From: Leptospira bouyouniensis
Lineage (GTDB): Bacteria > Spirochaetota > Leptospiria > Leptospirales > Leptospiraceae
NCBI RefSeq assembly: GCF_004769525.1
Contig: NZ_RQFT01000012.1
Coordinates: 124,001-188,000, forward strand
DNA length: 64,000 bases
Reading direction: 5' to 3'
In this document: positions 38,380-46,775 of the stretch, piece by piece
Layout of the letters: every line of letters starts with the position of its first letter
Numbering within the stretch: the stretch's first letter is position 1
The notes under the pieces: generated by a model
The model's database searches: none
The model's input: the letters and a program-made list of their open reading frames with translations, nothing else
What the model was told of the DNA's origin: nothing
Made by a program: the position numbers and the translations under genes

Positions 38380-38521
38380 CGAAAACACTCAGGCAAAGAA
38401 GTTTTTCATTACCGTTTGAGAAAACACCTCCGCACTTCGCTGTTTCACTTGCATACTTAACTTGCACAAATGGTTTCCCGAATTTTATCAAATACTCTAA
38501 CAAATCAATGTAGAACAATCT
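38380..38521 (+). promoter_or_regulatory. rho leader region with tandem ACTTGCA repeats
   Basis: 142 bp with no gene, presumably holding the rho promoter and leader. ACTTGCA occurs at 38447-38453 and 38460-38466, one copy every 13 bp. Many rho genes are autoregulated through their leader, but no specific element could be identified. Confidence 0.35.
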
Positions 38522-39925
38522 ATGGCATCACGCAAACAAGAAGAAATCCAAGTTAATCCTCCCGAAGAACCAACTGAATATACAAACGGCATCATGGACC
38601 AAGAAGATGGTTCCGAACCACCAAAACAGTTTAAGAAAAAAAAGAGCCGTTATGAAGGCCCAATCCCTCCTCCTCTTGACTTAGTTGAACTTAAGAAAAA
38701 GAACATCAACGAACTAGCAGACCTTGCAAAAGGTTTGGGGGTGGAAAACACTCATGGTTTGAAAAAACAAAACTTGATGTTTGCTCTTCTCCAAGCACAA
38801 ACCGAAAAAGACGGACAAGTGCATGCAGCAGGGGTAATGGAAAGACTTCCTGATGGGTATGGTTTCTTACGTTCACCTGACTATAATTATGTGCCAGGTC
38901 CAGATGATATTTATGTATCACCTTCTCAAATCAAATTGTTTGGCCTTCGTACGGGTGACACTGTAACAGGTCTGATTCGGCCACCAAAAGAGGCAGAACG
39001 ATTTTTTGCGATGTTACGTGTAGAATCCATCAATGGTTTCCCAGTAGAAGTTGCACAAAAACGAAATTTATTTGATAACCTAACACCTCTTTATCCAAAC
39101 GAAAGAATCAATATGGAGTTTGATCCTAGTCATTTGGACACACGTGTGATTGATCTTATGTGCCCAATTGGAAAGGGACAACGTGCTCTCATCGTAGCCC
39201 CTCCAAGGACTGGAAAAACAGTTCTCATGCAATCCATTGCCAATGCCATCACTCGTAACCACCCAGAAATTTTTCTCATCGTCCTTCTCATTGATGAACG
39301 TCCAGAAGAAGTGACAGATATGGCACGCCATGTCAAGGGTGAAGTTGTCAGTTCTACTTTTGATGAACCGGCACAGCGCCACGTCCAAGTAGCAGAGATG
39401 GTCATCGAAAAAGCAAAACGACTTGTGGAACATGGAAAGGATGTGGTCATCCTCCTCGACTCGATCACAAGGCTTGCCCGTGCTTATAACCAAGTGGTTC
39501 CAACATCCGGTAAAATTCTATCTGGTGGTGTGGATTCCAATGCCCTTCACAAACCAAAACGTTTTTTTGGTGCTGCGAGGAATATCGAAGAGGGTGGGTC
39601 GCTCACCATCATCGCCACAGCCCTCATTGACACAGGGTCTAGGATGGATGAAGTGATTTTTGAGGAATTTAAGGGAACGGGAAATATGGAAATCCATTTA
39701 GACCGAAAACTCGCGGACAAACGAATTTTCCCTGCCATTGACATCAACCGCTCAGGAACGAGGAAGGAAGAACTCCTTTTACCACAGGATACACTCACTC
39801 GTGTTTTTATCCTCCGAAAAGTACTTTCTCCTATGAGTATCACCGAAAGTATGGAACTATTGATTGAAAAAATGCGTGGCGCGAAGACAAACGACCAATT
39901 CCTCGCCAGCATGAATACGAACTAA
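38522..39925 (+). CDS. rho: Transcription termination factor Rho
   Basis: 467 residues. Hexameric RNA helicase that ends transcription. An N-terminal extension (1-55) of acidic then basic residues precedes the Rho_N helices ([18 protein letters not shown]) and the RNA-binding cold-shock-like domain ([20 protein letters not shown]). The motor domain has Walker A ([15 protein letters not shown]), the [14 protein letters not shown] segment, Walker B ([16 protein letters not shown]) and the Q/R-loops. Followed by rpmE 10 bp later. Confidence 0.98.
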   Translation: MASRKQEEIQVNPPEEPTEYTNGIMDQEDGSEPPKQFKKKKSRYEGPIPPPLDLVELKKKNINELADLAKGLGVENTHGLKKQNLMFALLQAQTEKDGQVHAAGVMERLPDGYGFLRSPDYNYVPGPDDIYVSPSQIKLFGLRTGDTVTGLIRPPKEAERFFAMLRVESINGFPVEVAQKRNLFDNLTPLYPNERINMEFDPSHLDTRVIDLMCPIGKGQRALIVAPPRTGKTVLMQSIANAITRNHPEIFLIVLLIDERPEEVTDMARHVKGEVVSSTFDEPAQRHVQVAEMVIEKAKRLVEHGKDVVILLDSITRLARAYNQVVPTSGKILSGGVDSNALHKPKRFFGAARNIEEGGSLTIIATALIDTGSRMDEVIFEEFKGTGNMEIHLDRKLADKRIFPAIDINRSGTRKEELLLPQDTLTRVFILRKVLSPMSITESMELLIEKMRGAKTNDQFLASMNTN

Positions 39926-39935
39926 AAGGGCCACC

Positions 39936-40136
39936 ATGAAAACTGACATCCATCCAAAATACGTTGCTGCCAAAATTAAATGTGCTTGTGGTACTGTGAT
40001 AGAAACTCGTTCCACTTCCGGGGACATCAGTGTGGAAATTTGTTCCAACTGCCACCCATTCTTCACGGGAAAATCCAAACTCGTGGATACAACTGGCCGC
40101 GTAGACAAGTTCAAGAAAAAATACAAAATGAAATAA
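39936..40136 (+). CDS. rpmE: 50S ribosomal protein L31
   Basis: 66 residues. The zinc-binding (C+) type: four cysteines at 16, 18, 37 and 40 in IKCACGT and [11 protein letters not shown], then [16 protein letters not shown]. Part of the 50S central protuberance. The rho-rpmE order is common in bacteria, and the short gap suggests co-transcription. Confidence 0.97.
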   Translation: MKTDIHPKYVAAKIKCACGTVIETRSTSGDISVEICSNCHPFFTGKSKLVDTTGRVDKFKKKYKMK

Positions 40137-40185
40137 GAGGCATTTGCCTCTTTAGGACCGTCTAAGTTACAACAGGAGAACACTC

Positions 40186-40980
40186 ATGGCAGTAATGGAC
40201 TTTGCTCGCTACAAAGAAATCAACGACCAAAGGATGAATTACCGTGAGATGGAAGACGCAACCGTCGTCTCCTACTACCGCAACACTGGTTGCGGGGACG
40301 GATACCGCATCTATTTAAAGTTAAACGATGAACAAGTTGTGGAAGACGCAAGTTATACCACAACTGGTTGTGGGTTTGGGATCGTAGCACTTGCTATGGC
40401 AACTGAATATGCCAAAGGAAAGTCTATTTCTGATCTTAAAAATCTAACACCTGAAACACTTGAAACTCTTTTCGAATTTCCTGAAAGAAGGAAAAACTAT
40501 CCTGAGTCTGCTGTCGCTGCACTCAAAAAAGCAGTGGAAGACTTTGAGTCAGGACAAGGGGTTCCCAAAGAAAATCGAATTACCAAAGCACAAACCATGG
40601 AACTCCTACATAACCAAGGGCATTTACGAGATGCTAAGTTATCAAGTGTTATGTTGGAAAAAGAAAAGTTGGACGGCGTGGATTTTTCAGGTGCGGACCT
40701 TCACAATGCTTTCCTTCAAAATTCTAGTTTTGTTGGTGCGAACTTTTCCGGAGCCAATTTAAAAGCCTCCTTTTTTAATGGAGCAGACCTTCGAAATGCC
40801 AATTTCCGTGGTGCTGACTTACGTTTTGCCAAACTTGCGTCTGCAAAAATCGAAGGTGCTGATTTTACTGATGCGATTTATGATATCGGGACCCGTGTCG
40901 ACCACAGCCAAATGTATATTTTTGATGTGATGAAAAAAGCTGGCAAAGATCTGTACCTTAAAAAAGAGGATGGGGAATGA
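40186..40980 (+). CDS. IscU/NifU-N-like protein fused to pentapeptide repeats
   Basis: 264 residues. Residues 1-125 match the IscU scaffold fold: NTGCGDGYRIYLKL (Cys36, followed by the CGD motif) and YTTTGCGFGIVALAMATEYAKGK (Cys62). The third cluster ligand expected near ERRKNYPES is a tyrosine (Tyr105), so a normal 2Fe-2S site is incomplete. About 150-235 are pentapeptide repeats, A(D/N)LxxA-like (FSGADLHNA, FSGANLKAS, FNGADLRNA, FRGADLRFA), forming a right-handed beta-helix. This fusion is unusual. A good Shine-Dalgarno (CAGGAG) precedes the ATG. Overlaps the next small gene by ATGA. A role in metal or cluster handling is inference. Confidence 0.85.
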   Translation: MAVMDFARYKEINDQRMNYREMEDATVVSYYRNTGCGDGYRIYLKLNDEQVVEDASYTTTGCGFGIVALAMATEYAKGKSISDLKNLTPETLETLFEFPERRKNYPESAVAALKKAVEDFESGQGVPKENRITKAQTMELLHNQGHLRDAKLSSVMLEKEKLDGVDFSGADLHNAFLQNSSFVGANFSGANLKASFFNGADLRNANFRGADLRFAKLASAKIEGADFTDAIYDIGTRVDHSQMYIFDVMKKAGKDLYLKKEDGE

Positions 40981-41165
40981 AACCGGGAGATAAGGCAAAA
41001 TTATCCAAACAAACCTTCCTTCACAAAGGAATTTTTATTTTTACTGGATCCACTGTCGAAATCAAAGAAATTCAAGAAAATAAAGCAATTGTCATCTACA
41101 ATGACAAAGAAGGATACCCTCACGATTTAGAGATGAATCTTACCGATTTGACTCCAGTTTCCTAA
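40977..41165 (+). CDS. Small SH3-like barrel protein
   Basis: 62 residues, start ATG overlapping the previous stop by 4 bp. The whole protein is a beta-rich barrel pattern: MKPGDKAKLSKQTF, IFIFTGSTVEIKEI and KAIVIYNDKEGYPHDLEM. It resembles small SH3/KOW-like folds. Function unknown; translational coupling suggests it works with the IscU-like/pentapeptide protein. Confidence 0.7.
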   Translation: MKPGDKAKLSKQTFLHKGIFIFTGSTVEIKEIQENKAIVIYNDKEGYPHDLEMNLTDLTPVS

Positions 41166-41176
41166 GTCCGATTTTC

Positions 41177-41204
41177 TTGACACAAAAGAAGAGAATCGTA
41201 ACGT
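41177..41204 (+). promoter_or_regulatory. Possible sigma-70-type promoter before the STAS gene
   Basis: TTGACA (41177-41182) is a perfect -35 hexamer, with a poor -10 candidate TAACGT (41199-41204) after 16 bp. It lies 15 bp before the ATG of the STAS gene. The weak -10 makes this tentative. Confidence 0.3.
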
Positions 41205-41219
41205 ATTGTTAATCCAAGT

Positions 41220-41579
41220 ATGTTGATTCAAAGCCACCGTCAGGAAAACCACCTGTTACTCTCCATCCAAAGGGATGTCCTGATGGAAAACTCACGTGAG
41301 TTTTACCAAGAATTTGAGAAAGCAATTGAAAGTTCCAATTTTGGTAAGTTGACCATGGACTTTCATTCAGTAAAATTTTTGGATTCCAGTGGAATTGGCG
41401 CAGTGATCAAAGCATCTTCTGCCCTTCACAATCGTGGTGTAGAAATATTTGTTACCAATCTCAATAAAAATTTAAATTCTGTTTTTCGACTTTCCGGACT
41501 CAATCACATTCTCTCCATTTTGACCTTGGATGAATATTTATCTAAATTTCCAGAGTTCCAAAAAACTCTAGAGGCTTAA
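41220..41579 (+). CDS. STAS-domain anti-sigma factor antagonist
   Basis: 119 residues covering one STAS domain. LTMDFHSVKFLDSSGIGAVI has the Ser56 (DSSG) that anti-sigma kinases of the RsbW/SpoIIAB type phosphorylate, and the following VTNLNKNLNSVFRLSGL is typical. In its unphosphorylated form such a protein frees a sigma factor or response partner. No kinase is adjacent; a PP2C-type phosphatase is encoded 5 kb downstream on the other strand. Confidence 0.9.
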   Translation: MLIQSHRQENHLLLSIQRDVLMENSREFYQEFEKAIESSNFGKLTMDFHSVKFLDSSGIGAVIKASSALHNRGVEIFVTNLNKNLNSVFRLSGLNHILSILTLDEYLSKFPEFQKTLEA

Positions 41580-41586
41580 AACATAT

Positions 41587-42351
41587 ATGAAACTCTTTCG
41601 ACTTCTCTCCGTTTTGATTTTTCCTTTGGTTTTGTTTAACTCTTGTGCTTCAGGTGTAAAATCCCGATCCTTACTCTTTCGTAGCAATGAGTTTGCGATT
41701 TATACTGTAAACCGTGATAAAATCAATGTGAAAACTGAATCCTCAGTTGCCAAAACTTTTGCTCACCCAGTTGAACTCACAGAAGATAAAATTTTAGATT
41801 TACTTGGAAACATTCGGTTTCGTGAAGAAAGTTCTTATGGTGATGTAAACCAATACATTTTTGAAGAAAAGGAAGTGAAGGAATTCGCTTTGGATCTTGT
41901 AGATGGATTACAAAAATTAAAACCAGACCAGATCCTTCTTGTTATTTCAAAATACAATCCTGTGAAATCAGTGGTGTCACATTATTCACGGACAGCCTTT
42001 TATATTTGGTCTACAGACACATCCATTGAAATTCTTTTTGGTGAATTACAAAAAGAAATCTCTTATGATGAACAAGGAAATTATTTTGATTGGTCGAATA
42101 TTCCTGATATTCCATTTGATCATTTCCCGCAGTCAACTTACGTTTTACAAGGTCAAGGTTTTAGCTTTAAAAAGGTTGGTGGGTTTCGTAACCGCCACTG
42201 GCTCGTATTTGATAAAACAGATTTGGCAAAATTGAAATTTGAGAAACGCAAAAAAAGTTCGAAGGAAGTAACGAATTCAGTCGATGCCGATCTCAAACCT
42301 GAAAAAAAAATCTCAAGAGATGAAGAAGATGGAGTTTTGTTAGAGGAGTAA
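41587..42351 (+). CDS. Lipoprotein of unknown function
   Basis: 254 residues with signal peptide and lipobox LFNSC (Cys20). The mature part is beta-rich with aromatic residues (HYSRTAFYIWSTDTSIEILFGEL), then a basic/acidic tail (RKKSSKEVTNSVDADLKPEKKISRDEEDG). Starts 7 bp after the STAS gene, so the two are probably co-transcribed. Its 3' end overlaps the convergent DUF342 gene by 12 bp. Not recognised as a named leptospiral lipoprotein. Confidence 0.8.
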   Translation: MKLFRLLSVLIFPLVLFNSCASGVKSRSLLFRSNEFAIYTVNRDKINVKTESSVAKTFAHPVELTEDKILDLLGNIRFREESSYGDVNQYIFEEKEVKEFALDLVDGLQKLKPDQILLVISKYNPVKSVVSHYSRTAFYIWSTDTSIEILFGELQKEISYDEQGNYFDWSNIPDIPFDHFPQSTYVLQGQGFSFKKVGGFRNRHWLVFDKTDLAKLKFEKRKKSSKEVTNSVDADLKPEKKISRDEEDGVLLEE

Positions 42352-44022
42352 GTCGTCCTCTTTTCGAATCACATTACGATCCGTTTGGATAGAACCATCT
42401 GTCCCTAAATAAAAATGAGTTTTTCCAACTAGGGAACTAATCCCCATCCGGTAGTTTTTCCCTGCTCCAAAACTTAAATCCACACCAGGAAACACCTCTC
42501 TTTCCACATCCACAAAGGCTTCTGGGTTTGGCTCATACGAACCAAGTGCTGTTTCAAATTGTTTAATTTGAGTTTCAAGTACCTTTGTGAATTTGTCGTT
42601 CGCATCTTTTAGTTTGGTGATTGTGTCTTTTTCTTCTTGGTTCAGTTCTTTTTTTTGGCTTTTTTCGACAAGTTTGGTGAGTGTAAGTTGGACTTTGTGA
42701 AGAGTGATTTCTTTTTCAGAAATTTCTTTTTTCATGCGGTTGAGTTCATCCAGAAGTTCAGGTGGGGTACCGATAGCTACTTTGGTTTTGGTTTCGACAA
42801 CTGCTCCCAATTTTGCACAGGTAAGTGAGTTTCCAGCGATGATGGTGCCACCAATCACTTCTCCCCTGCCACCAATCACTCGGATAAAATCTTTTGCTGA
42901 GATTTCGGAATGCATCACGGCTTCTTCAACAAAGATGGAACCTTGGGCTGTGAGTTTTCCTTGTTCGACAAATTTTGCATAGATATTCCCTTCGGATTCG
43001 ATATAACCTTCTCCGCGACCCATAAAGCCACCCGATAGAACAATGTCACCTTTGGCTTTAAGGAAAGCTTTTCCGACAGAGTTTCGAATGATGATACTGC
43101 CATTTGTTGTTAGGGAAAAACCATCTCCTATTTTTTCTTCTACAATGATGGTTCCTGGAAAATCAATATTCCCTGTAGAATAATCAACGGCTTCTAATTG
43201 GATTACTTCATCCACTTTGATTTCCCATGCTGCAGAGAGAACTGGTCTACCGGCAATTTTTGCGAACAGTTTGTCCTCTTTTAATTCTACGTTCGGGCCA
43301 AGAATCCATTCGACAGTTTTTTCTTCTTGGTAGGGAAGGATGTTACCAGTAACAGTTTTTCCATACTCACCTTTTTTAGGAGGGATTTTTTCCGCAATGA
43401 GATCACCTGGTTTGACAGATTGGATGACACCAATATTTTTATAGTTGATTCGACCATGTTCATCTTCCTCTAACTGTGGTTTGTTGTCGGATCGGAAGTA
43501 GATTTTGATCTCGCCATCTTTCCCAGGTATCGGTGGCATTCCTTTTGCGATTACATATGGAACAAAAAATTCAGGATTTTTGATTTGGTTTTGGATAACA
43601 GTATCGATGATTCCCACAGAAACACCAACGGCGGCTATCTGCTCACGTAACTGGTGCTCGGTGAGAAGTGGTCCGCCATGTTTTGGAGGGTGGAGTACCA
43701 TTTTGGCTTCCATTCCATCTTCCGAAACACTGATGTCTGCATAGGAAGGTACGGGATCTCCTTTGGACCATGTTCCGATTTCAACTGGTTTTCCGTCTGC
43801 GAGTAAAACGATTTTTTTTAATTGTTCGGTTTGGTATCCTTCCACACCAAAAAGTTGAACGCGTGCAAGGACATCCTTGTATTCTACTTTTTTTCCTTTG
43901 GATCCTGGTTTTGTGATTTTTAAAATAGCTTTTCCATGGGAATTTTCAATTTGGAAATATCCGTTTTCAGATGCTTCCAAATCTTGTAAAATTCGATCGG
44001 TATATGAGTCAGGTCCTGGCAT
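42340..44022 (-). CDS. DUF342 (FapA) family protein
   Basis: 560 residues. The central beta-solenoid region has the repeated pattern INYKNIGVIQSVKPGDLIAEKIPPKKGEYGKTVTG and VKAKGDIVLSGGFMGRGEGYIESEGNI, with the EAVMHSEISAKDFIRVIGGRGEVIGG block of DUF342/FapA. A coiled-coil (about 430-500) follows, then a C-terminal SFGAGKNYRMG block. FapA-type proteins influence flagellar assembly or envelope polarity; the leptospiral role is not known. The ATG abuts the stop of the GT-B gene, so it is the last gene of that operon. Confidence 0.87.
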   Translation of the reverse strand: MPGPDSYTDRILQDLEASENGYFQIENSHGKAILKITKPGSKGKKVEYKDVLARVQLFGVEGYQTEQLKKIVLLADGKPVEIGTWSKGDPVPSYADISVSEDGMEAKMVLHPPKHGGPLLTEHQLREQIAAVGVSVGIIDTVIQNQIKNPEFFVPYVIAKGMPPIPGKDGEIKIYFRSDNKPQLEEDEHGRINYKNIGVIQSVKPGDLIAEKIPPKKGEYGKTVTGNILPYQEEKTVEWILGPNVELKEDKLFAKIAGRPVLSAAWEIKVDEVIQLEAVDYSTGNIDFPGTIIVEEKIGDGFSLTTNGSIIIRNSVGKAFLKAKGDIVLSGGFMGRGEGYIESEGNIYAKFVEQGKLTAQGSIFVEEAVMHSEISAKDFIRVIGGRGEVIGGTIIAGNSLTCAKLGAVVETKTKVAIGTPPELLDELNRMKKEISEKEITLHKVQLTLTKLVEKSQKKELNQEEKDTITKLKDANDKFTKVLETQIKQFETALGSYEPNPEAFVDVEREVFPGVDLSFGAGKNYRMGISSLVGKTHFYLGTDGSIQTDRNVIRKEDDLLL

Positions 44023-45090
44023 TTATGTATATTCTAACAGATGACGGACAACATCTTCCTCGCCATCTGGTTTTAGTTCCAATTTTGGAGTCATTCCATC
44101 AACTGTTCTCATGGTTGCCAGCACTGCATCAAATTCACAAGAAATAATTTTTTCTAAATTGAGATATGCTGAGCGAAAATACAAATCAAGTGCGTTCACT
44201 AAATACAAGTATTCGATAAAGTCACCTCGGTCTGTGTATAAAATAGGTGTCTTAGCATAATAACACTCTGCTAAAATTCCATAACCAGGTTTTGTACAAA
44301 CAAAATCTGATGCCGCCACCAAATCCGGATAATGTGAAACCTCAGGGACAAGAATCCCATCGTTTTGGATCCCAGGCACTCCGTAGGCGACAAGTTGGAT
44401 ATTTTTTGGTAAATTCTCGGTTTCTAATTTGTGACCTTCTAATCCATAAGCTCCAAACGAAAGAAGGATATATATGATATCATCCTTAAATTCAAAGTTT
44501 TTTCTTGCCATTTCTTTTGATTGGTTTGGTTTTCTACCCACAAGACCAATGTTTGTTTGTTCAATAAATGGTGGCATTGGACAGGAAAAAGGTAACAGAA
44601 GGGCTTCCGTTGCAAAACCATATTCCACCTCAAGTTGATCACTTAAATTTCCAAAATAAGGATCGACTTTGGCATAATTGCGATAAATAAAATCCCAAGT
44701 GAAATTTCCAAGAAAGATACTGGGAATTCCAACTTCCAATGCAAGTGTGATGGGGAATGATGAGCTATCAGTGAGGATGAGTGAAATCTGATGTTCCTTG
44801 CAGTATTTTGTTTCTTCTTTTAAGAGAGATGATTTTGTTTTTTCGAATTGAAATAGTTCGTTTTTTGTCGAATCAAGGTCAATGGACAAAGAATCTTTTT
44901 GTGAGATTCCAACATCAAGTTTGAGAGGTTTTAATTTCAACTTAGGATGTTGGAAGTCGATAAAACTGATCCGTGTGCTTACCAAATGAATTTCTTCAAT
45001 AAAATCTTCACTTAGCAATCGTTTGATAATATTTCCTGATCGACTGATATGACCAAATCCATGACCTGAAATGTAATAATAAATTTTCAT
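44023..45090 (-). CDS. GT-B glycosyltransferase-like protein (L-arabinokinase N-domain type)
   Basis: 355 residues, MurG/GT-B fold. The N-terminal YYISGHGFGHISRSGNII is the GHGFGHxSR motif of the glycosyltransferase-like domain found in plant arabinokinases and bacterial homologues. The C-domain has FVCTKPGYGILAECYYAKTPILYTDRG, equivalent to the MurG donor-binding loop. It is soluble. The substrate cannot be named. It overlaps TrmH by 4 bp and abuts the DUF342 gene. Confidence 0.82.
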   Translation of the reverse strand: MKIYYYISGHGFGHISRSGNIIKRLLSEDFIEEIHLVSTRISFIDFQHPKLKLKPLKLDVGISQKDSLSIDLDSTKNELFQFEKTKSSLLKEETKYCKEHQISLILTDSSSFPITLALEVGIPSIFLGNFTWDFIYRNYAKVDPYFGNLSDQLEVEYGFATEALLLPFSCPMPPFIEQTNIGLVGRKPNQSKEMARKNFEFKDDIIYILLSFGAYGLEGHKLETENLPKNIQLVAYGVPGIQNDGILVPEVSHYPDLVAASDFVCTKPGYGILAECYYAKTPILYTDRGDFIEYLYLVNALDLYFRSAYLNLEKIISCEFDAVLATMRTVDGMTPKLELKPDGEEDVVRHLLEYT

Positions 45091-45920
45091 TTAGATCTTT
45101 GGCGGATGGATTCATAAAGTACAATGCCACAAGACATTGCTAAATTGAGTGAATCAGCTTCACCTAGCATCGGTAAGTATAATGTTGTATCTGCAAGTTC
45201 CTTAGCAAGTGGGCTTAGTCCATACTGTTCACTTCCAAACAAAAATACAGATTTCTCCTTTAAATTCACTGATGTATATAATGTTTTACCTTCCGGTGTG
45301 ACTGCATATCCTTTGTATCCTTGTTTCTGAAGTTCTATTAAAACTTCAGTGAGGTCTCCTATGTAAACGGGAAGTGTAAATATCGTCCCAGTACTTGCTC
45401 TAACAACGTTTGGATTGAATAAATCGATCCTTGGATCAGTGACAATCACAAGCCCCACCCCAGCTCCCTCTGCAGTTCGAAGGATGGTTCCAAGATTACC
45501 TGGTTTTTCTACGCCTTCAATGATGAGAATAGGATTTGTATCAATCGATTGGATTTTTTTCCAGGGAACCTCCGCACTCGGTGTATCTGCTACTGCGATG
45601 AGGCCATCTGGTCGATCTCGGTATGAAATTTTTTCAAATATCTTACGAGGAAGTTCAAAAACAGGACACCGAATGGATTCGATCAAGGATTCTTCATTCT
45701 CACCTAAAAAACATTCAGGAGATATAAACAAACTGGTGATACTAATCGGCAAACAAGGAATTGGCGAGCTTTGGTTCCCCGTGAGTGCTTTTTTGATTTC
45801 ACGGTATCCTTCGATGAAAAATTTTTTTTCTTCATCTCTGTTTCGTTTTTCTTTGAGACCTGCCACCCATTTCACTTTAGGATTGGAGAAACTTGTGATG
45901 TAATTCCTTTGTGGTTTCAT
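45087..45920 (-). CDS. TrmH/SpoU family RNA methyltransferase
   Basis: 277 residues. An N-terminal SpoU substrate-binding domain (about 1-110; FSNPKVKWVAGLKEKRNRDEEKKFFIEGYREIKKA) precedes the knotted SAM domain, with the motifs IEGVEKPGNLGTILRTAEGAG, NPNVVRASTGTIF and LPMLGEADSLNLAMSCGIVLYE. It methylates a ribose 2'-OH in rRNA or tRNA; the exact site is not predictable. It shares a 4-bp overlap with the downstream glycosyltransferase gene. Confidence 0.93.
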   Translation of the reverse strand: MKPQRNYITSFSNPKVKWVAGLKEKRNRDEEKKFFIEGYREIKKALTGNQSSPIPCLPISITSLFISPECFLGENEESLIESIRCPVFELPRKIFEKISYRDRPDGLIAVADTPSAEVPWKKIQSIDTNPILIIEGVEKPGNLGTILRTAEGAGVGLVIVTDPRIDLFNPNVVRASTGTIFTLPVYIGDLTEVLIELQKQGYKGYAVTPEGKTLYTSVNLKEKSVFLFGSEQYGLSPLAKELADTTLYLPMLGEADSLNLAMSCGIVLYESIRQRSK

Positions 45921-45938
45921 GTGAGAAAACGGCCTCTG

Positions 45939-46775
45939 TTATGATCTTTTAAAAAAAGTGCAGAAACCAGCAGGGTATTTTTTTCCAGATGTTTCGGGAA
46001 TGAAGAGTTCTGTCGTTTCATAAATCCCTTTCGTTTTGATGCGAGAGGAAAGGATCCTTTCTAAGGTGAGAGGACTAAACCCTTGGCTGTGACAACTGAG
46101 GATGACAAACTCAGGTTTGTTATCAGATAACTCCATCAAGGCATCCATCAGTTCAGATAAGTTTTCTTCAATTTTCCAAACTTCACCTTTTGATCCACGC
46201 CCGAAACTCGGTGGGTCAAGGATGAGTCCTTGGTATTTTTTCCCACGTTTGATTTCTCGGCGGATGAATTTCATCACATCATCCACAATCCATCGAACAG
46301 GTTTTGTATCGAGTCCGGAAAGTTTGGCATTTTCTCTTGCCCAGTCTACCATTCCTTTGGACGCATCCACATGGCAAACACTCATCCCAGCATCGAGGCA
46401 TGCAAGTGTAGACCCACCTGAGTATGCGAATAAATTCAGAACTTCTAAACCTGCTTTTTTCTTTCCGATCTCTCGGATTCGGTTCCAGTTTGTTTCTTGT
46501 TCAGGAAAAAGACCAATGTGGCCAAAGGGTGTGAGTTTGATTTTAAAAGTAAGGTTTGAAAATTCGATGGTAAAACTTTCTGGAACTTTTTTTTGGAAAT
46601 TCCAATGGCCAGAGCCTGAATCATTTTTGATGTACATAGCATGTAAGTCATTCCAGATCCCAGGAGTTTCTTTGCCATAAGCGGAAGTTGGGGAAGAACG
46701 TTGTAGTTTGTAACCACCTACAATTTCCAATTTCGATAGGTCTCCAGAATCCAATAATTCGTAACTTTTTGTCAT
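45939..46775 (-). CDS. Class I SAM-dependent methyltransferase (RlmI-like)
   Basis: 278 residues. SAM-binding LNLFAYSGGSTLACLDAG and VCHVDASKGMVDWARENAKLSGL, then the catalytic LILDPPSFGRGSKG typical of RlmI/RlmK/L-type 23S rRNA methyltransferases, but without their PUA domain. The N-terminus is short and beta-rich. It probably modifies rRNA; the exact base is not known. Overlaps the SpoIIE-type phosphatase gene by 4 bp and is followed after 18 bp by TrmH. Confidence 0.87.
   Translation of the reverse strand: MTKSYELLDSGDLSKLEIVGGYKLQRSSPTSAYGKETPGIWNDLHAMYIKNDSGSGHWNFQKKVPESFTIEFSNLTFKIKLTPFGHIGLFPEQETNWNRIREIGKKKAGLEVLNLFAYSGGSTLACLDAGMSVCHVDASKGMVDWARENAKLSGLDTKPVRWIVDDVMKFIRREIKRGKKYQGLILDPPSFGRGSKGEVWKIEENLSELMDALMELSDNKPEFVILSCHSQGFSPLTLERILSSRIKTKGIYETTELFIPETSGKKYPAGFCTFFKRS

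Noticed and set aside
45415..45903. 162-codon open frame on the plus strand
   Set aside because: Lies opposite the TrmH gene and has no recognisable start or fold.
46102..46680. 192-codon open frame on the plus strand
   Set aside because: Antisense shadow of the RlmI-like methyltransferase gene, composition unlike real proteins.
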